A DNA stretch of 64,000 nt, from positions 184,045 to 248,044 of the forward strand of contig FN649744.1 of NCBI GenBank assembly GCA_000310025.1, given 5' to 3'. Positions 28,187 to 41,321 of this stretch are shown one piece after another. Made by a program: the position numbers and the translations under genes. Source of the stretch: Ectocarpus siliculosus (lineage: Eukaryota; Sar; Phaeophyceae; Ectocarpales; Ectocarpaceae). Positions within the stretch are counted from its first letter, which is position 1; each line of letters opens with the position of its first letter. The notes under the pieces are model-generated. The model saw nothing but the letters and a program-made list of their open reading frames with translations, was not told the DNA's origin and made no database searches.

Positions 28187-31100
28187 TCAGCGCCGTTGCG
28201 TGTACGGCGTCTGCGCGCCGCCGTAGGACGGGTACCCGTACCCCATCCCCCCCGCCGTCCCAGCCGCGGCGCCGCCGTACGTCCCGGCCGCGGGGTAGTT
28301 GCCCGTTGGAGGCGTGTACACGGGAGGGGGGCCGCCCATATATGCCGTTGATCCCCCACGCGCAGCAGGTTGCTGCTGCTGCTGGTGCTGTTGCGGGGGG
28401 AGGTTGGGGTAGTATCCGCCGCTGGCTCTGCTCGCCGCCTGCTGGTGCTGCTGCTGCGCGTTGAAATTCGCTCTCTGCGCGTTTAGTGCGTGCTGAGCCC
28501 GCTCGACCTGTCACAACACACACAAAAAATAGAGTCAAACCAGACAGTCAGGGTTGCGTCAAAACTCTTCTCGATGGCGTTTCGCTGTACAGCCCAACAC
28601 ACAACCGAGATGTACTTCGATGGAATGGAAAATAACCGCAAAGATCTAAGAGGGCAAAATATGGAATGTAGGCAGGCGCGCAACAGGTCAGTGAGGAGGA
28701 GGAAGAACGTCTGCCGAAAGAGAGACGCATGCACACATGTCATGTAAAAAAATATTGATGAAAAAAAGGAGGGATTTCAGCAAAAGATTGGATCACTAGA
28801 TAAAAGGGTAGATTCGATAACGATCAACGAAATGGGGTGAGATTGATGAACGAACATGGTAAGCATCTTCCTGAGACAGCGATGTTCATGCACCAACAGA
28901 TTACTAATATATCCAGTTGTGAAATGATCGTTGGGTGAAGGTCGTCAAGCATGAGCAGAGTCCAACGACTCAATCCCCCGTATCAAGGCTCTCGAAAAAA
29001 AAGAACACAAAGGAATGACCTTCTTCATGGTCGCTCGAGCCACGAACTGCTTTCGTGCCAGCCTTCTGATCTCCCTCAAGAACACGTCGACCGTGATCAC
29101 AGAGTCGGTTACACCCAGATCCAGGTAGTAAAGAGCGTCCTCCAACGCTGCATTCTCCGCGACAAGTCGGAGCATCCTAGAAAACAACACAATCGGCAGC
29201 AATGGCAAAACACGGAGGATGACGAACGGTGGCAGAAACGTGCACATCAACACATGAACCACAAAGACTTGAGCACATCCCTTTCGACTGCAGTAGTTAT
29301 ATCTCGAACGGGTAGTCTTTCTGTGGTTTTACATAAATTTTCTTCAAAAAAAAAGAAAAAAAGACGACGATGACCACATCTCCGTCAAAAGCCCGAAAGC
29401 TCTCCCGAATGCCCACATCAGTCATATTTGAAACGTGCGTGTAACATTATTCTAGACGGTTACTATCTGGCTGCTGGTCCGAACTTGTTTCCCTGGGATC
29501 GGTCGACAGTAAACACGAGCGACACCTGCGTTCGCATCAAGGAACCCTCCCCCCTGTTCTATGTTCAGTTAGGTCCTAGACAAGGAAAATGGATGGACAT
29601 GCAGGCAACTACAACTACAATAGGTAGAACATACTTGCTTGTGGTCTTTGGATGCCCAGGGGACGGGAGACGTCAATTCACTTTCTGGTGAGAAAACGCG
29701 TGTGTTGACCCTTTTGGGCGTGAGGGCCAGCCTCAACCTCGCTCACTGCCCTGCCCAGGTGCGGCGATTCGATTCTCAATTCATTGGAAGGCGCTCCTCC
29801 GGAGTGGGCTCACCAAACCAAACCATAGTAATATAGTAGTATCATCAAGGCGTGATGCAAGATTAAAGTAAAGCAGGAATTAACTGCTAGCTGCCATCAG
29901 TGACGTTTCGCAAGCTCGAACATCTCACTCACACAGCTGACGTGTTTTTCTCTCCAAGAGCCCGGCGAACCTCATCGAAAAAAAAGGAAAATTCACAAAT
30001 CTGTATACAGTCTTATGCGTCGTTCGAGAGGGGGGGCAACAATCACAAGCCCAAGAACTCCGCTGTCGCTCTATGTACGGTAGCCCTCCGGGAGGTGGAG
30101 GTGGAGGACCATATCACATCATATCAATCGTGTGATCGCAATATCATATGTAGAGGGCATCGAGTCACTGGTTGGTCGAAACAGACAACGGCGTGTCTTC
30201 GGTACTGTTTGTAATAATGTATGCATACAATGTAGCTCGCCACGCAGCCTCAAATCCTCTTGCGACGAGACAGTCAAGAGACCTTGTGGGGAACGTTCAA
30301 GTCGTTCTTGTCTAGGTGGTTTGTTTCGGCAAGGAGATCGATCGATCAAAAACACAAGACTAGGCCTTCCCCGGCGGGCAGGGGGCAGGGGACAGGGGAC
30401 GTTTACTCACTGGTCTGACAAGCTATCCTAGGAGGGGGCAGGGGACAGGGGACAGGCGACTTGTACTTACTGGTCTGACAAGCTATCTTTTGGCTCGATG
30501 AGTTCGTCCACCGCGGGCTCGCCTTCCTTTTTTCGGTCCTGCAGGTACGTGTCTAGCTCCGCCTCACGCTCCTTCGATACCTGATTCAATTAATTAATTC
30601 CATCCACACGAGACGTCCACCATCGAACATGTGCACACACGGGTAATCGGACAAGAGGATTATCGAAAGCCGAGGGGAACAAAACATAAAGGGCATCGAA
30701 ACACTCCACACCAATGGTACGTCAGTAGAAACGCAGCAGAATTGTAAGCATACTGGTGCATACACATCGGTTCTATGTAGACGTGGATGCAGGCAAGGGC
30801 AACAGTCACAACCAAGGCAAGGGGAACAGTCACAACCAACTGCCGTCCTTCGGTCGAGACCCAGGAACGGAAAATATATATATATGTGTATACCATGAAG
30901 CCCATCACAATGAGTACTCGTGCCGAAGACACTAGACACACGTATACAAAAACTCGCCACCCTCACACCTAAAAAAAGAAGGTGCAATTGAGCCCTGAGT
31001 GACAGTGAAACCTGTGTCCGACTAGACTAGATTCAAAAACAAAACAGAGGTACGAAAAATGTTGTGACCGCGCAAGGCGTTCGCGTCGGCTGCACCGGTA

Positions 31101-34100
31101 CAGATGACAGATGACAGATGACAGATGACAGGGTGTGTATCGCGTGTATCGGGAACCCTTTTTTCCTGTTGTGAAGACAGCAACAACGACAACGACAGGA
31201 AACAAAGCCTACGAAGCGGCCTGCAGAACGGCACATGCCCACTGTAGCAGTTCGTGGTGAATACTTGGAGTTATTCAATCTAGTCCACAGAAGAAATAAC
31301 AGTCGTGAGATCCTCGGGTTAGCGAATCTGTCACCCATATCCCCAGTCCATATCCTTGCCTGAAGCAGCCGCTCCAGTTCCTTCTTGCGGCGAGACAGCT
31401 CCTCCACATCCCTTTCTACCTGGCACGTTACAAAAAAAACGTAACAGGAATGAAAACAAAACGCGATTAAAGAAAAAGAAAAAAACCAACACCACCAAAC
31501 GGGACGAAACAAACATCAGCAAGAGATGCAATCAAAACGCGGGCGCCAGCGTGGAAACATCCTCGAGAGCTGAGCGTGCGTAGAACGAGTTACGAGCAAG
31601 CCATGGGTCACGAAAGGTTAACAACAACGAGGTTTCGTAAGTTCCGTGTGCCATGTTAATTGTTTAGTTGTTCAAGTTCACAAGTGTTGTGGTTCGAAGG
31701 CGAGACGAGAAACACACGTACGTCACTCGATAGCACCGCCACACCCACCTCTTCCTTGCTCTCTTCCAGCTGACCCTGGGTTTCGAACGCCGAGTCCATA
31801 TCCGTTCTCAGCACCGCATACATCGCCTGTAGCTCGCTCTACGCAAATGCACCACGCAGCACACGGAGGTTGGGGAGATAGGGTGAGAATGAGATGACCC
31901 TACTCGAGACTGACAACGGCGAGCGATCATATTTATCACTCTGTCCTCCCCAACACAAATAATGTTATCAATAGAGAAAAATATACTTACGCGTAAATAA
32001 GCATACACAAGTAAATTGAAACCAAAACACTCACATCCAAGTGACGGGGACATACACAGAACTGACGGGCGATTGCGTTCCACACACCAAACAACCTAGT
32101 GCAAGTCTTTTAATTCTCAATAAAACACACTGCTTGCTAACCCTGCCTCTAAAATGGAAACCCCTTTCGTTTTCTGTCTGTGGTCGTTTCAAATCAACTG
32201 ACACACGTATGCTCTCCGTTTCTCGAGTCAATCGCCCCAACCTAGGCACGCCATGCTTTTGTACCGCCTGGTTGAAGACTGACTGTCGACGGAGAGAGCG
32301 ACTATCATACATACTCACAATTCTTTTGCCCTCCGTCTCCCTAATCCATCAACATCTCTAACCCCTGACTACGCCGTCTTACGGCCTACAGTTTCGAGTG
32401 GTCCCGCTACAATGCCGGTAGGGGCCAGCCCGTTCGAACATGCCGGTAAGTGCTCGCCTCTTCGAACCGGCATTAGAGAGAGCGGGCAACCGACGTTGTC
32501 CAGAGCATGAAACAAGGTGAATACGTGCCACGCCATTTCCCCAAGCCCAACCGGTACCACTAGCCACTTACCTGCAGCTTGGCAGTGAGGTCCTTCTCCG
32601 TCTTCTTGCGGACCTGTTCTGGGCTTACTATCACCGGGGGAGGTATCATCGGGGGGGTAGGATCCGGGATTGGAGGGTTCTGCTGGGAAGATCCCGCGAA
32701 GAGCTGAGAGCAAGACACGAGAAAAGCGTTCGTTCCAACGGCGGAGGAACAGGGAAGGAGTGAGTAGAGGAGAAGAGAGGAGAGTGGAAGAAACTCAGGC
32801 CGGGCTAAGCAGGAGAGCGCATCTCACAAACGAGAAGACCATCTGTACAAGTAGCATAGCATGCATGCATGTCTTTGCATGCGGTGTGGTGCTCTCGGCA
32901 CGGCATCATCCTCCCCCTATCATACATGTACTTGTACACAAACACGCGAGAATCTCTTTGCCCTCGCCGTTACATTCTCCGTCCAAGTGCGCAACCACCG
33001 CCCGCTCCATGTCTTCGTACAATAAGGCGAGGTCGGTGTGATGCCGGTTGCGGAGCATTGCATACAACTTGCAACCATATCGTTGAGACCGAAACACAAA
33101 GCGGGTGCTGTTACGCCCGTCGATATCCAGGCCACTCAAGAAGAAGGGGTACCAGGGATGACGTTGCTCCTGGAAGGAAAGGCAAGACAATCCAGTGCGA
33201 TCTATCTTCTGCCCAAGCCTAGCTAAATTAACGGCCCCTGATTTCTTCTGCTCTTTCTCATGGCGTGTCGTTCCGTGACGACCGTGTACGCGTACATGTA
33301 GATGGACAGCGAGCGCCGGTATTATTTCTTAATAGCGCTGGCGTTACCCTTATAATATCCAACCATACAGCACCATGACTTCAGATTTTGCAATGTACAT
33401 GTAGCAGGTTCTACCAACCACTCTGCCAACAGGTAAAACATATCATTAATGCCAACATTGATACCTTCCAAAATAAGTTGGCAGGCAGCTGATAAGTGCA
33501 TCCTCCGAGTTTCCAATATATATATGAGTCACAACGTTCGAACCAACAATACTGACAGACTGGCAGAGCATGGGCCGACGAAAGACCACGCAGTAAACAC
33601 AAAAACAGCACGAGGGTGGGGCTTAGGGATACGAATACGGTTTACAATACAGTAGGGTGTTCAATAGTGTCGCCCTTGCGATGTCTTGGACAGGGGCCCC
33701 CATGGCAACAGCCTCAGCAGCCAAGCCGTAAAAAGGAAAAACAACAACAGGACCACCGCGAACAGCGGCAAAAATAAACCCAACCCAAACACGAGACAGA
33801 CAGAGCAAGCCCCAACAATAACACCGCAACAACATACAGTAACGGTCCCTGTTTAGGGCCGGTATTTTCGGCGGGCACACGTCGAATTCCCCAAGTCATT
33901 CCCAGTACTGCGAATAGTGCCGGTCCGGTGTTGTGTCGGTGAATGATCAAACACATACAAGCACTAAACAGGGACCTCTACTGAATGCATGTATGGTATG
34001 CATACTACATACATACCGGAGGTTCCGCCCCAAAGACGCCCGACATGTTGGCGATGAGCTCCACGAGGTTGTGGGTCCTGGCGGCCCACTCGTGTAGGTA

Positions 34101-37100
34101 CGGCAGGTACACGAGGCCGCTTTGGTCTACGTGCCGGTGCCCCACCTTCAGTTTCATCCCTGAAGGGGACAAGGGGCCACGCAGAATCGCGCGCGTGTTC
34201 TTTTAGTGCAACGACGCGAAGAGCACTTGTAGTTGGTGAGGGGTTGGTTTGAGGCACACGTGGAAGGAAACCACGAACGCAGCAGGGGGGACTGGCAGAG
34301 GCAATTGTCACATTGCCCTCTTCTATCGGAACCACGATCAAGCCTTGATTTGAAGACAAAAAGAGGTACATGCCCGCAAAAGATTGAAAATGGAGCGACC
34401 GGCGGCACGATTGTTGCTTGTATCACTCCCGTTTTGATGCCAAAACAAGCGAGAGGTCTAAGGCAAAGCGGGGATAGATGGGATAATAAGACAGCCAGTC
34501 CAAAGGATGGAATGACACATAGCCCAGGGTGGTAGGATAACATAGTACTGACGCTGTTGAGATCATCGCTCAAACGAGTACCGTGGAGGCTAGCTGCATC
34601 ATCACTACAGATGACCATGAACGACATGTATGACACGTACCTTATTTGGTCGGGTTTTGCCACCAAGTGCGTTCCCTCCATGTCAGTATCGTAGACTATA
34701 TATTGAAAGTAGTTGTGAGAGACTACGTACAGGGCTTAAGGCCAGCAACGCCTTTGAATTGAAACATGCACAACAAGACAACAGCAGCAGCAACGACAAC
34801 GTCAACCGCTACCACGACCACACAACCAATGTCCTCGCCACAACGATTCGACAACAGACGCAAGCACAACCCGGCAGCTGTACAAGAGAGCAGAATTTCT
34901 CCATGGCAAGGCACGGTAGTTAGGTCTTACCAGCAGTCGGTCTGATGTAACACACGGGGGGCGACGTGGGGTAGTTCTCCGAGATGTAGATCTAAAGAAA
35001 AAAGGGAGAACGAATGGAGACACGGGGAAATTCAAGCCGGAAACTCAGAAAAAAGCGTAAGAAGAGGTGTTAGTTTGCCGAGAGTTGTTCCACAAAAACA
35101 AAGAGAAAAAATAGAAGAACAAGCAGGAAAAAAATACTAGGAACGAAGATGTTACCGGGGATATGTACCGCACAAAGAGGAATACCACAAATGACATGGC
35201 ACATCGTACGATACCATTCCATACAATTCCAACCATCTAATATCACGAACGGCACGCTAGAACGCGGACGGACGATTTCCGCGGTCACAGGCTAAATTAA
35301 ATTATTGCTGAATTACGTACCAAAAATGCAACAACAAAAAACGCACCTCCGTCTCAACCTCACGGGTAGCAAGCAACGCCTTTCCATAGCAAGCATGAAA
35401 CGCTTTCAACAACTCCAACAGGAGCAAACACGAGAGTTCGATGCATGTGTTGGCCAAACCCCAACGCCCCGAGCCCTACAGTACGCTTGCACCCTTCCAA
35501 ATGCCACCACCACAAAACTTAACACGACCATTCTTCTCTCTCCGATTGTTGACTTGTTTTGAATGCCTTCCGAGTACTTGAATTGTTCGAGTGACTGTTT
35601 GACTGTGACTGATCCACTCACCTCCACGGGAGTGAAGTAAGTCACCGCACGGTAGACGATAGGAAACGTTCCCTCCAGCATCAGCAGCTCGCACTCCTGA
35701 CCCGTGTTCAACGCTGCGTCCGTCCGTGTTGTTCACAGACAGTGGTTGCGATCAGCAAGAAAAAGGAGACAGGACAGCGCAGGACACTTATTACAGTTCG
35801 TGTGAGCATTGTCAGCTACAAAACGAACAGACAGGGGTTGCAATCGGCAAGCAACGGAGACAGCACACGTGCACAGGACACTTACTACTACAGTTCGTGT
35901 GTAGGAGCATTTATGGCTACATACCCGATATAAAGTCGCACGCACACACGAACGAACAAAAGGGTGTGCAGAACCAACACGACAGCAACAGGGTGCGCCA
36001 CGACAGGTACAGCACAACCTTAGCTCTACCGGCGCGAAACATCTCTCTCGCTACCGGTAACCTATACTAACGGCTCGGCGTCCATGACTCCCATAAAACG
36101 GGACCCCGACAAACTGGTAAAGTTGGCTTGTGTCCGCCTCAGCACGCCACGGTATTGAGTGTAGGATGCTCAACTGAGCACTGAGCACAATTTCTTACTG
36201 TCAAGTTCCTAAGCTTCGATATTATTGAGCCTGACGTTCATAACTCTTGCGTTTTGCATCGTGTCATGTTCTGTTCTGTTACCCTTAAATGTACGGGAGA
36301 TGGTACGCGTTTCCCCGTCCGTGAATGAACTCAACACGAGTGCTGAGAACACATCAACAGCGGTACCCTACTGTTATATAACAGCGGAGGGTGCTTACTA
36401 CGCACAAGGCAAACTAAAGGCAGATGTGAGAAAAGCATATACCACTCTGCTTGAAAAAGTACCGACGATCCGGATTCAAATTCCAACGGTTACATATACC
36501 ATATTTCCAGGGTGGTTGGTGTTGTATACTTCATGCACATACATACGCGAGCACAAAAATAAGACTTGAGGGCAACATATTTTTCCTTCTTCCGATCAAC
36601 GACCAGAAAACTCACCTGCACAATACCGGACCGGTACTATTCAACATTTTGAGCATGCTTGGAAATTCATGTGTGCCCCCCGAAACACCGGCACAATACC
36701 GGGCTCCGGTACTGTTCAACCGGCACTAAACAGGGACCTCTAATGTGATACGATTGTTTCCATATGATGTCGGGCATGGCTTTGCTTTGGCATTGGTCGC
36801 TAGACCCGACTTGACTTGGTGACCAGGATACGTACACATAGGGTGCACTCCTACATACCGTGGTAGGATTCATACGTAAGATAACACACCCCCTGGACCG
36901 TTTTTCAAGCTCGAGTATTCTGCAGCAAAGGCAGCGAACAGTGCCGAAAATTGGACACGTCTCGTCGAGAGCTTTCCGAAAACGTATCATTTGGTTTCGG
37001 CAACCTGTACAACCTGTACGTTGTGGAGTAATTGAGCTTTCAAAATCGTTCCAGGGGGTGTGGTATCTTCCATAATGCAACCTAGGGGATCCGTCCCGCC

Positions 37101-37503
37101 TGCCCGCCATTCCGTATCGCACTCACTCAATCTCCCGCGCTTTGGTACCAGGCTCTGGTGATGTCTCCAAACGTTCAGCACGTCTGTTCGAATGCGATTA
37201 GGATCCTGCTCCAAAAACGAACATACATGCATACACAACAACGGCGCAAGAGAAGGGGGACATTCGACAGCGGCGTCAGGGATGGAGGCATCCGGCAAAA
37301 ACGGAAATCGGGGTAAGGGATGCAGGAATCCAAAGGAGCAGGTTGCGGATGTCACAACGGGCCGAGGTGTGCCGGATATCTTGCTGCAGGACAGCTACGG
37401 CGGCAGGTCGGCATGTTAAGAATACCGCACGGGGGGTGGTATGCCGCGAGTAGGTCCACTCGACAACGTCTTGAGTTGCGACGCCTCGTCTGTCTACGTC
37501 CAT
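28187..37503 (-). CDS. TSG101 (VPS23): ESCRT-I subunit TSG101/Vps23 with long C-terminal tail
   Basis: ESCRT-I component that binds ubiquitinated cargo through a UEV domain on endosomes. Exons: 37503-37426 (first exon, tentative), 37205-37127, 35713-35622, 34991-34931, 34159-34017, 32703-32572, 31838-31749, 31419-31360, 30580-30471, 29176-29020, 28507-28187. Phases agree throughout; with the tentative first exon the product is about 440 aa. UEV: GTFPIVYRAVTYFTP, YPTSPPVCYIRPTA, HVDQSGLVYLPYLHEW, VFGAEPP. Then a Pro-rich linker (PPIPDPTPPMIPPPVIV), a coiled coil (VERDVEELSRRKKELERLLQ) and a steadiness box (DALYYLDLGV, RLARKQFVARATMKK). Animal TSG101 ends soon after this box; here another 106 residues follow, rich in Gln, Pro, Gly and Tyr. 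The intron after 31360 has a GC donor. The start codon is the weakest part: only the residues after DPNRIRTDVLNVW align with the family. Confidence 0.92.
30384..30488. repeat. 60-bp tandem duplication carrying a TSG101 splice donor
   Basis: The 17-mer TGGTCTGACAAGCTATC plus flanking GGGGACAGGGGAC sequence occurs twice, 60 bp apart (30411 and 30471). On the minus strand each copy gives GATAGCTTGTCAGACCA followed by a good donor (GTAAGT in the used copy, GTGAGT in the other). The downstream copy is also preceded by TCCTAG, a possible acceptor. Confidence 0.85.
33836..33983. repeat. Small TIR element (MITE), copy 1
   Basis: Ends carry inverted GGTCCCTGTTTAG and CTAAACAGGGACC, with GC-rich palindromic parts (CCGGTATTTTCGGCGGGCAC) between. 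It lies in a TSG101 intron. Confidence 0.7.
35738..35925. repeat. Diverged direct duplication, about 95-bp period
   Basis: Two copies share GGAGACAG, CACAGGACACTTA and TACAGTTCGTGTG in the same order (about 35765-35805 and 35850-35905), separated by related sequence. It lies next to TSG101 exon 35713-35622, in the intron. Confidence 0.65.
36618..36742. repeat. Small TIR element (MITE), copy 2
   Basis: It shares with 33836-33983 the right end ACTAAACAGGGACCTCTA and internal CCGGTACTGTTCAACCGG and CACAATACCGG motifs. The left end is missing or diverged. Confidence 0.65.
36879..37068. repeat. TIR element, 190 bp, of a dispersed family
   Basis: The left end AGATAACACACCCCCTGGAC and the right end are complementary over about 45 bp with mismatches (right end reads GTCC-like CCAGGGGGTGTGGTATCT). 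Diverged relatives share GAACCGT..TCGAGAGC and the GGGTGTG-type end at about 43630-43885 and 59110-59240, and on the other strand at about 51728-51770. Confidence 0.7.
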
Positions 37504-40500
37504 GAAAACTCCTCGGCGTGCTTGTAAGCTACGGCTCCTACGCTATACAGCAGTGCACGTGTTCTGACTGTTTCTGGCGCCCCTCCTGCGTAAAAAAAAA
37601 AAAAAAATGTCAGGCCGTGGGTCCAGGCCATACACACAGCCAAATTCTTAGAAGTGCTCCATATCGTGATTACTCCGTACGTACGAATGCCGTTGACTGA
37701 GGAGGAGGAGTAGGGTGTATTCGTGCCCCCCCCCCTCCCTCCATATACTAGATAGCGTTCAAGGAGGCAACGGATGCAGGGACAAAGCTGAAGGTCGTTT
37801 TTTTGGGCTGGGGACATTGACCTTCGAGAACGTAGGCGAAGAATTAAGACGGTATTCCAAGACGACGACAAAATTAAGTGTGAATGCGGCGCCGAGTGCC
37901 AAGACCGGGTTCGTGTACAAAATTTCAAATTTAGTTCCAGAACGTCCGTTTTACGAAAAGGACAGCGAATTGTGCATGACTGAGCTGGGAAGAATAGAAG
38001 GAAGGTACTGCTGTATACACACCGAGAAATGTTTGAGGCACGGAATAGAGGGTAGGTATACTGGGGCACAGGAAGTGGGTTGAAAGGGCGGGAAGTGATC
38101 TTGTATCGGTATCTAGGATAGATAAGCTACAGGGAACACATTTTTGAGCCACCTTTGGCATCATAGGAAGGAACAATTGGCCATTGGCAATCGGTCCTGT
38201 AGGAACACTTCTCCGTCCTCTCGAGGAAGCGCGGTCAACCGTCTAACAGCTAAGGCAGGCAAAACATCAGTACGCGCCCCCCCCGTCCCGCCACTATCCT
38301 CGAGTCCTCGAGAAGGGGTGAGTCTGAACTTGACTCTCACGCATGCTCTGTCTACCTGGTGCAGAGCATACTGCTGTAGCTGGCCTACATGCTTCTACGG
38401 ATGTGAGAGACACTGCAGCAGTCCCAGAGTTAAAAACGAACACAAAAAACGGCGGGCGACGCCGGGGTGTGTTGAACGCTCGTACATACACGCACGAAAG
38501 AAGTTTCCACACTTTCGCCTATATGCCTGTGTGATGTCTTGTCCTGCCATTTGCTGTTGTGTTTTTTGTTTAAAAAAAACAAAACCGTTGCGCCCTATCC
38601 TCGGTACCCAACGTCGGGGGCATCAGGAGTAATAACTGTTATCCAAAGAAGGGTAAATCAAAACAAGCACCATCTGTATCACAGACGACAGCCCTCGACA
38701 CAGCAGTCGTATATTCGCCGGTGACATGTCGGACAAAGGAGACCGTCTACGCTGTACAACATGTACGCGTCAACTAGAGCAAACACAGGTGTGCGTGGCT
38801 TCAAATTTCACGTTCTTTTCAGCTATCCATCATTATATTAATATTGCGGTCAACCGACCCCAAGCAAACCCACCTGGTACCGAGGGAACTGGGCAATCAG
38901 CTGATTCAGGTTCACGGCATTTCGCGGGGCTGGCATAGCTTCACGACGCAAACCAACACCACCGCACAGCACTCCGCCAAGCCTTGGTGTCACCGGTCTG
39001 CAGATAGAACGTGGGCAAGAGGGAGGTGCAGCAGTTTGCCCGGAGAAGCAGAAGGCAAAAACTTTGACCTCCACACAACGTCCTCCGCGCACCACGCCTT
39101 ATCCGAGGAAACCCCACCAGTTGCTGCGGGCTTCGCGTCCAAAAGCTCTGGCACAGCAGCTCCCGAAACAAGCTCCGGTTGAAGCCAGGTTCCGCTGAGA
39201 TTGGGAACGAGAGATCCGTAGATTGATGCCTCGTTGCCCAAGAGGAACGAACAGCGGACAGACCTCTCCAAGCCCACAGGTCCCGATCACGCCGACTGAA
39301 TCACCCCTTCCTGCTGAGTGTTGCTTGTTTAACACGTCTTTCACCAAGTACCGAGCTCACGCGCGCTTTGGAAACACACACGGGTATGAGAGCGATGTCA
39401 CGTGGAGAGTTCTTGAGGTCTTTCGTCGAAAAGGGGCACCGCAATTGAGAAAACACGAAACTCGGGGTATCACGGGGGTCGCATTATCATATGTCCCGTC
39501 ATGGAATGGAGCCGTGTACGGTTCCCCCCTTTCAAATGAATGCGCTTGGATGTGTCAGGTGTATGCATACTGTAGGCAGGCAGCACGCGCATGGCTTCCC
39601 ACCTGGGGCGCAAAAAAAAACAGATGCCAAGTATGTCATTCCACGGTCTCAATAGAGGTAGAGGAATAATTCTTGCGTCGCTCGATGTCCTGTGGCAACA
39701 AGAGAGCATCCATGTGAAGAGGACGAAATAATAAATGTTTCTTGTTTTCACCAAGAATGGGGATACTGCCACTGCTGTCGCTATGCTGCTCGGGAAACTA
39801 ACCGTGCAACAGGTAGCTTCCGCTTCCGCTAATTGAGTCGTCGTTAATCTATCTAGACTCTTTTCTATAGATAGAGATGGATTCATTGTCTTGTGTCATG
39901 ACTACTGTACGAAAATAAGAAAACCAAAGGGACCGAGCGTGGCTGACGCGAGCGTGCGGTTGCTTGTAGTGTCCTTTTTTTTGGTGGAGAAAATTTTATG
40001 TGCCGGGGCAAAGTTACATTCACGGGTTGATGGCGGTAAGTACCCCCTTCTTTTTTTGCTCCAACGTTCGTTCGTTGTGAAGCGTGCCAGGTACATGACC
40101 TTGAGATTGACACAAGAAGAGGACCGACTACTGCCCCCCCCCGGGGAACGTGCATCTCCTCACTACCAGACATAGCTCTTTCATCGACGTCATTCCAACC
40201 CTAACGTTGCCGGGGCACAGCTTTTAACAGCTGCCGCACGTTCGCTCTCGGAGGGAGTACTGCTGTAGAGATTTCACACCTTGGCACTTTCTTCCTGATA
40301 ACCATGTACTCGCCAGCTACCCCTACGCTACCCCAACATGTTCGGTCTGTACTTCCAAGTTTGTTTGTACCCAACAAGAGTACGCCCACATCAAGCCTTT
40401 TCGGCGACAACGTAGGTCTACGCCCACCCGTTGTGAAAAATTGATTTCATATGGATCTCTTGAACCCGTACCGTAGACACCATCTCCCTACGAGAACTTG

Positions 40501-41321
40501 GAACAGACACGAGTCTTCGCCATCCGTTCCATTCCCAACCGCGAACGTATGGCAGCACTACTACTGCTGTAGTCTCGGAAGCGGCTGCATTTACCTAGAC
40601 AACTGACAGGCGATACGTACTGCGTGGGAATAACACAAAGCTCGCCCTGCTAGAACAGCAGAGACAAACAAATAAAAAGAGAGGCATCCGTTCCTCCTTC
40701 CCTGGAGCCCAGTCGGGCAACACAACCCCCTCCATGGGCAGCAGCGGACGCTCACCACCTCTGGCGTTAAAAAGTCCATCAGAGTCATTCATCCCGCAAC
40801 AGCAGGGGCTACATGCATGCGTCATTCAACCGAAACACAGCAGCAGGGGGGTTCATCCGCCTCGATTTGGAAAGGTGCCGCAGTACATCGTAGTTCAAAA
40901 GCAGCAAAATAGACCCAGCAAGTTGTCAACAGACACCACGACGTGTTCCTGTGAAGGCAAGATTTCTACAACACACGACGTAACAGAGGGTTTCTCCTCG
41001 AGAAGAAGACTACAGGGGAGTTATTTGTCTTGTGATATTTGATATTTGCACCTATGAAGTGTTTTTGTGGTTAGCACCTGCTGGCATCACCGACAAAAAT
41101 TCAGTGCAATAAACCCCTAAAAACACCCCAGTGCAGCCGGTTTTTCTTCTCACTCACTGCTGCCAAGACTTCAACCTATACCCTTCGACTACTGTGGTAC
41201 TACCTCGAACAGGTAAATATCTCCTTGACTGAAATATACTTTCTAAAACAGTCACCGACCGCGGGTGTGGAAACCTCACCAAACGGTACACAACGTCCGT
41301 CCGTTTCTTGCTATAACTAAA
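37504..41321. other. Intergenic region between TSG101 and cytochrome c peroxidase
   Basis: This 3.8-kb segment lies between two genes on the same strand and holds the TSG101 promoter and the peroxidase 3' flank. Seen: poly-A and poly-C runs (37590, 37728), four exact copies of the recurring TACTGCTGTA 10-mer (38006, 38369, 40258, 40562) and a partial copy of the 51822-51910 hairpin at about 39856-39900. An unassigned 95-codon minus-strand frame (38990-39277) has no recognised domain. Confidence 0.55.

Noticed and set aside
32906-33190. Protein-like 94-codon minus-strand frame in a TSG101 intron
   Set aside because: It does not match TSG101, and the flanking exons already join in phase without it; no family recognised.
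38990-39277. 95-codon minus-strand frame in the TSG101-peroxidase spacer
   Set aside because: It reads somewhat like protein, but I recognise no domain and see no supporting neighbouring exons.
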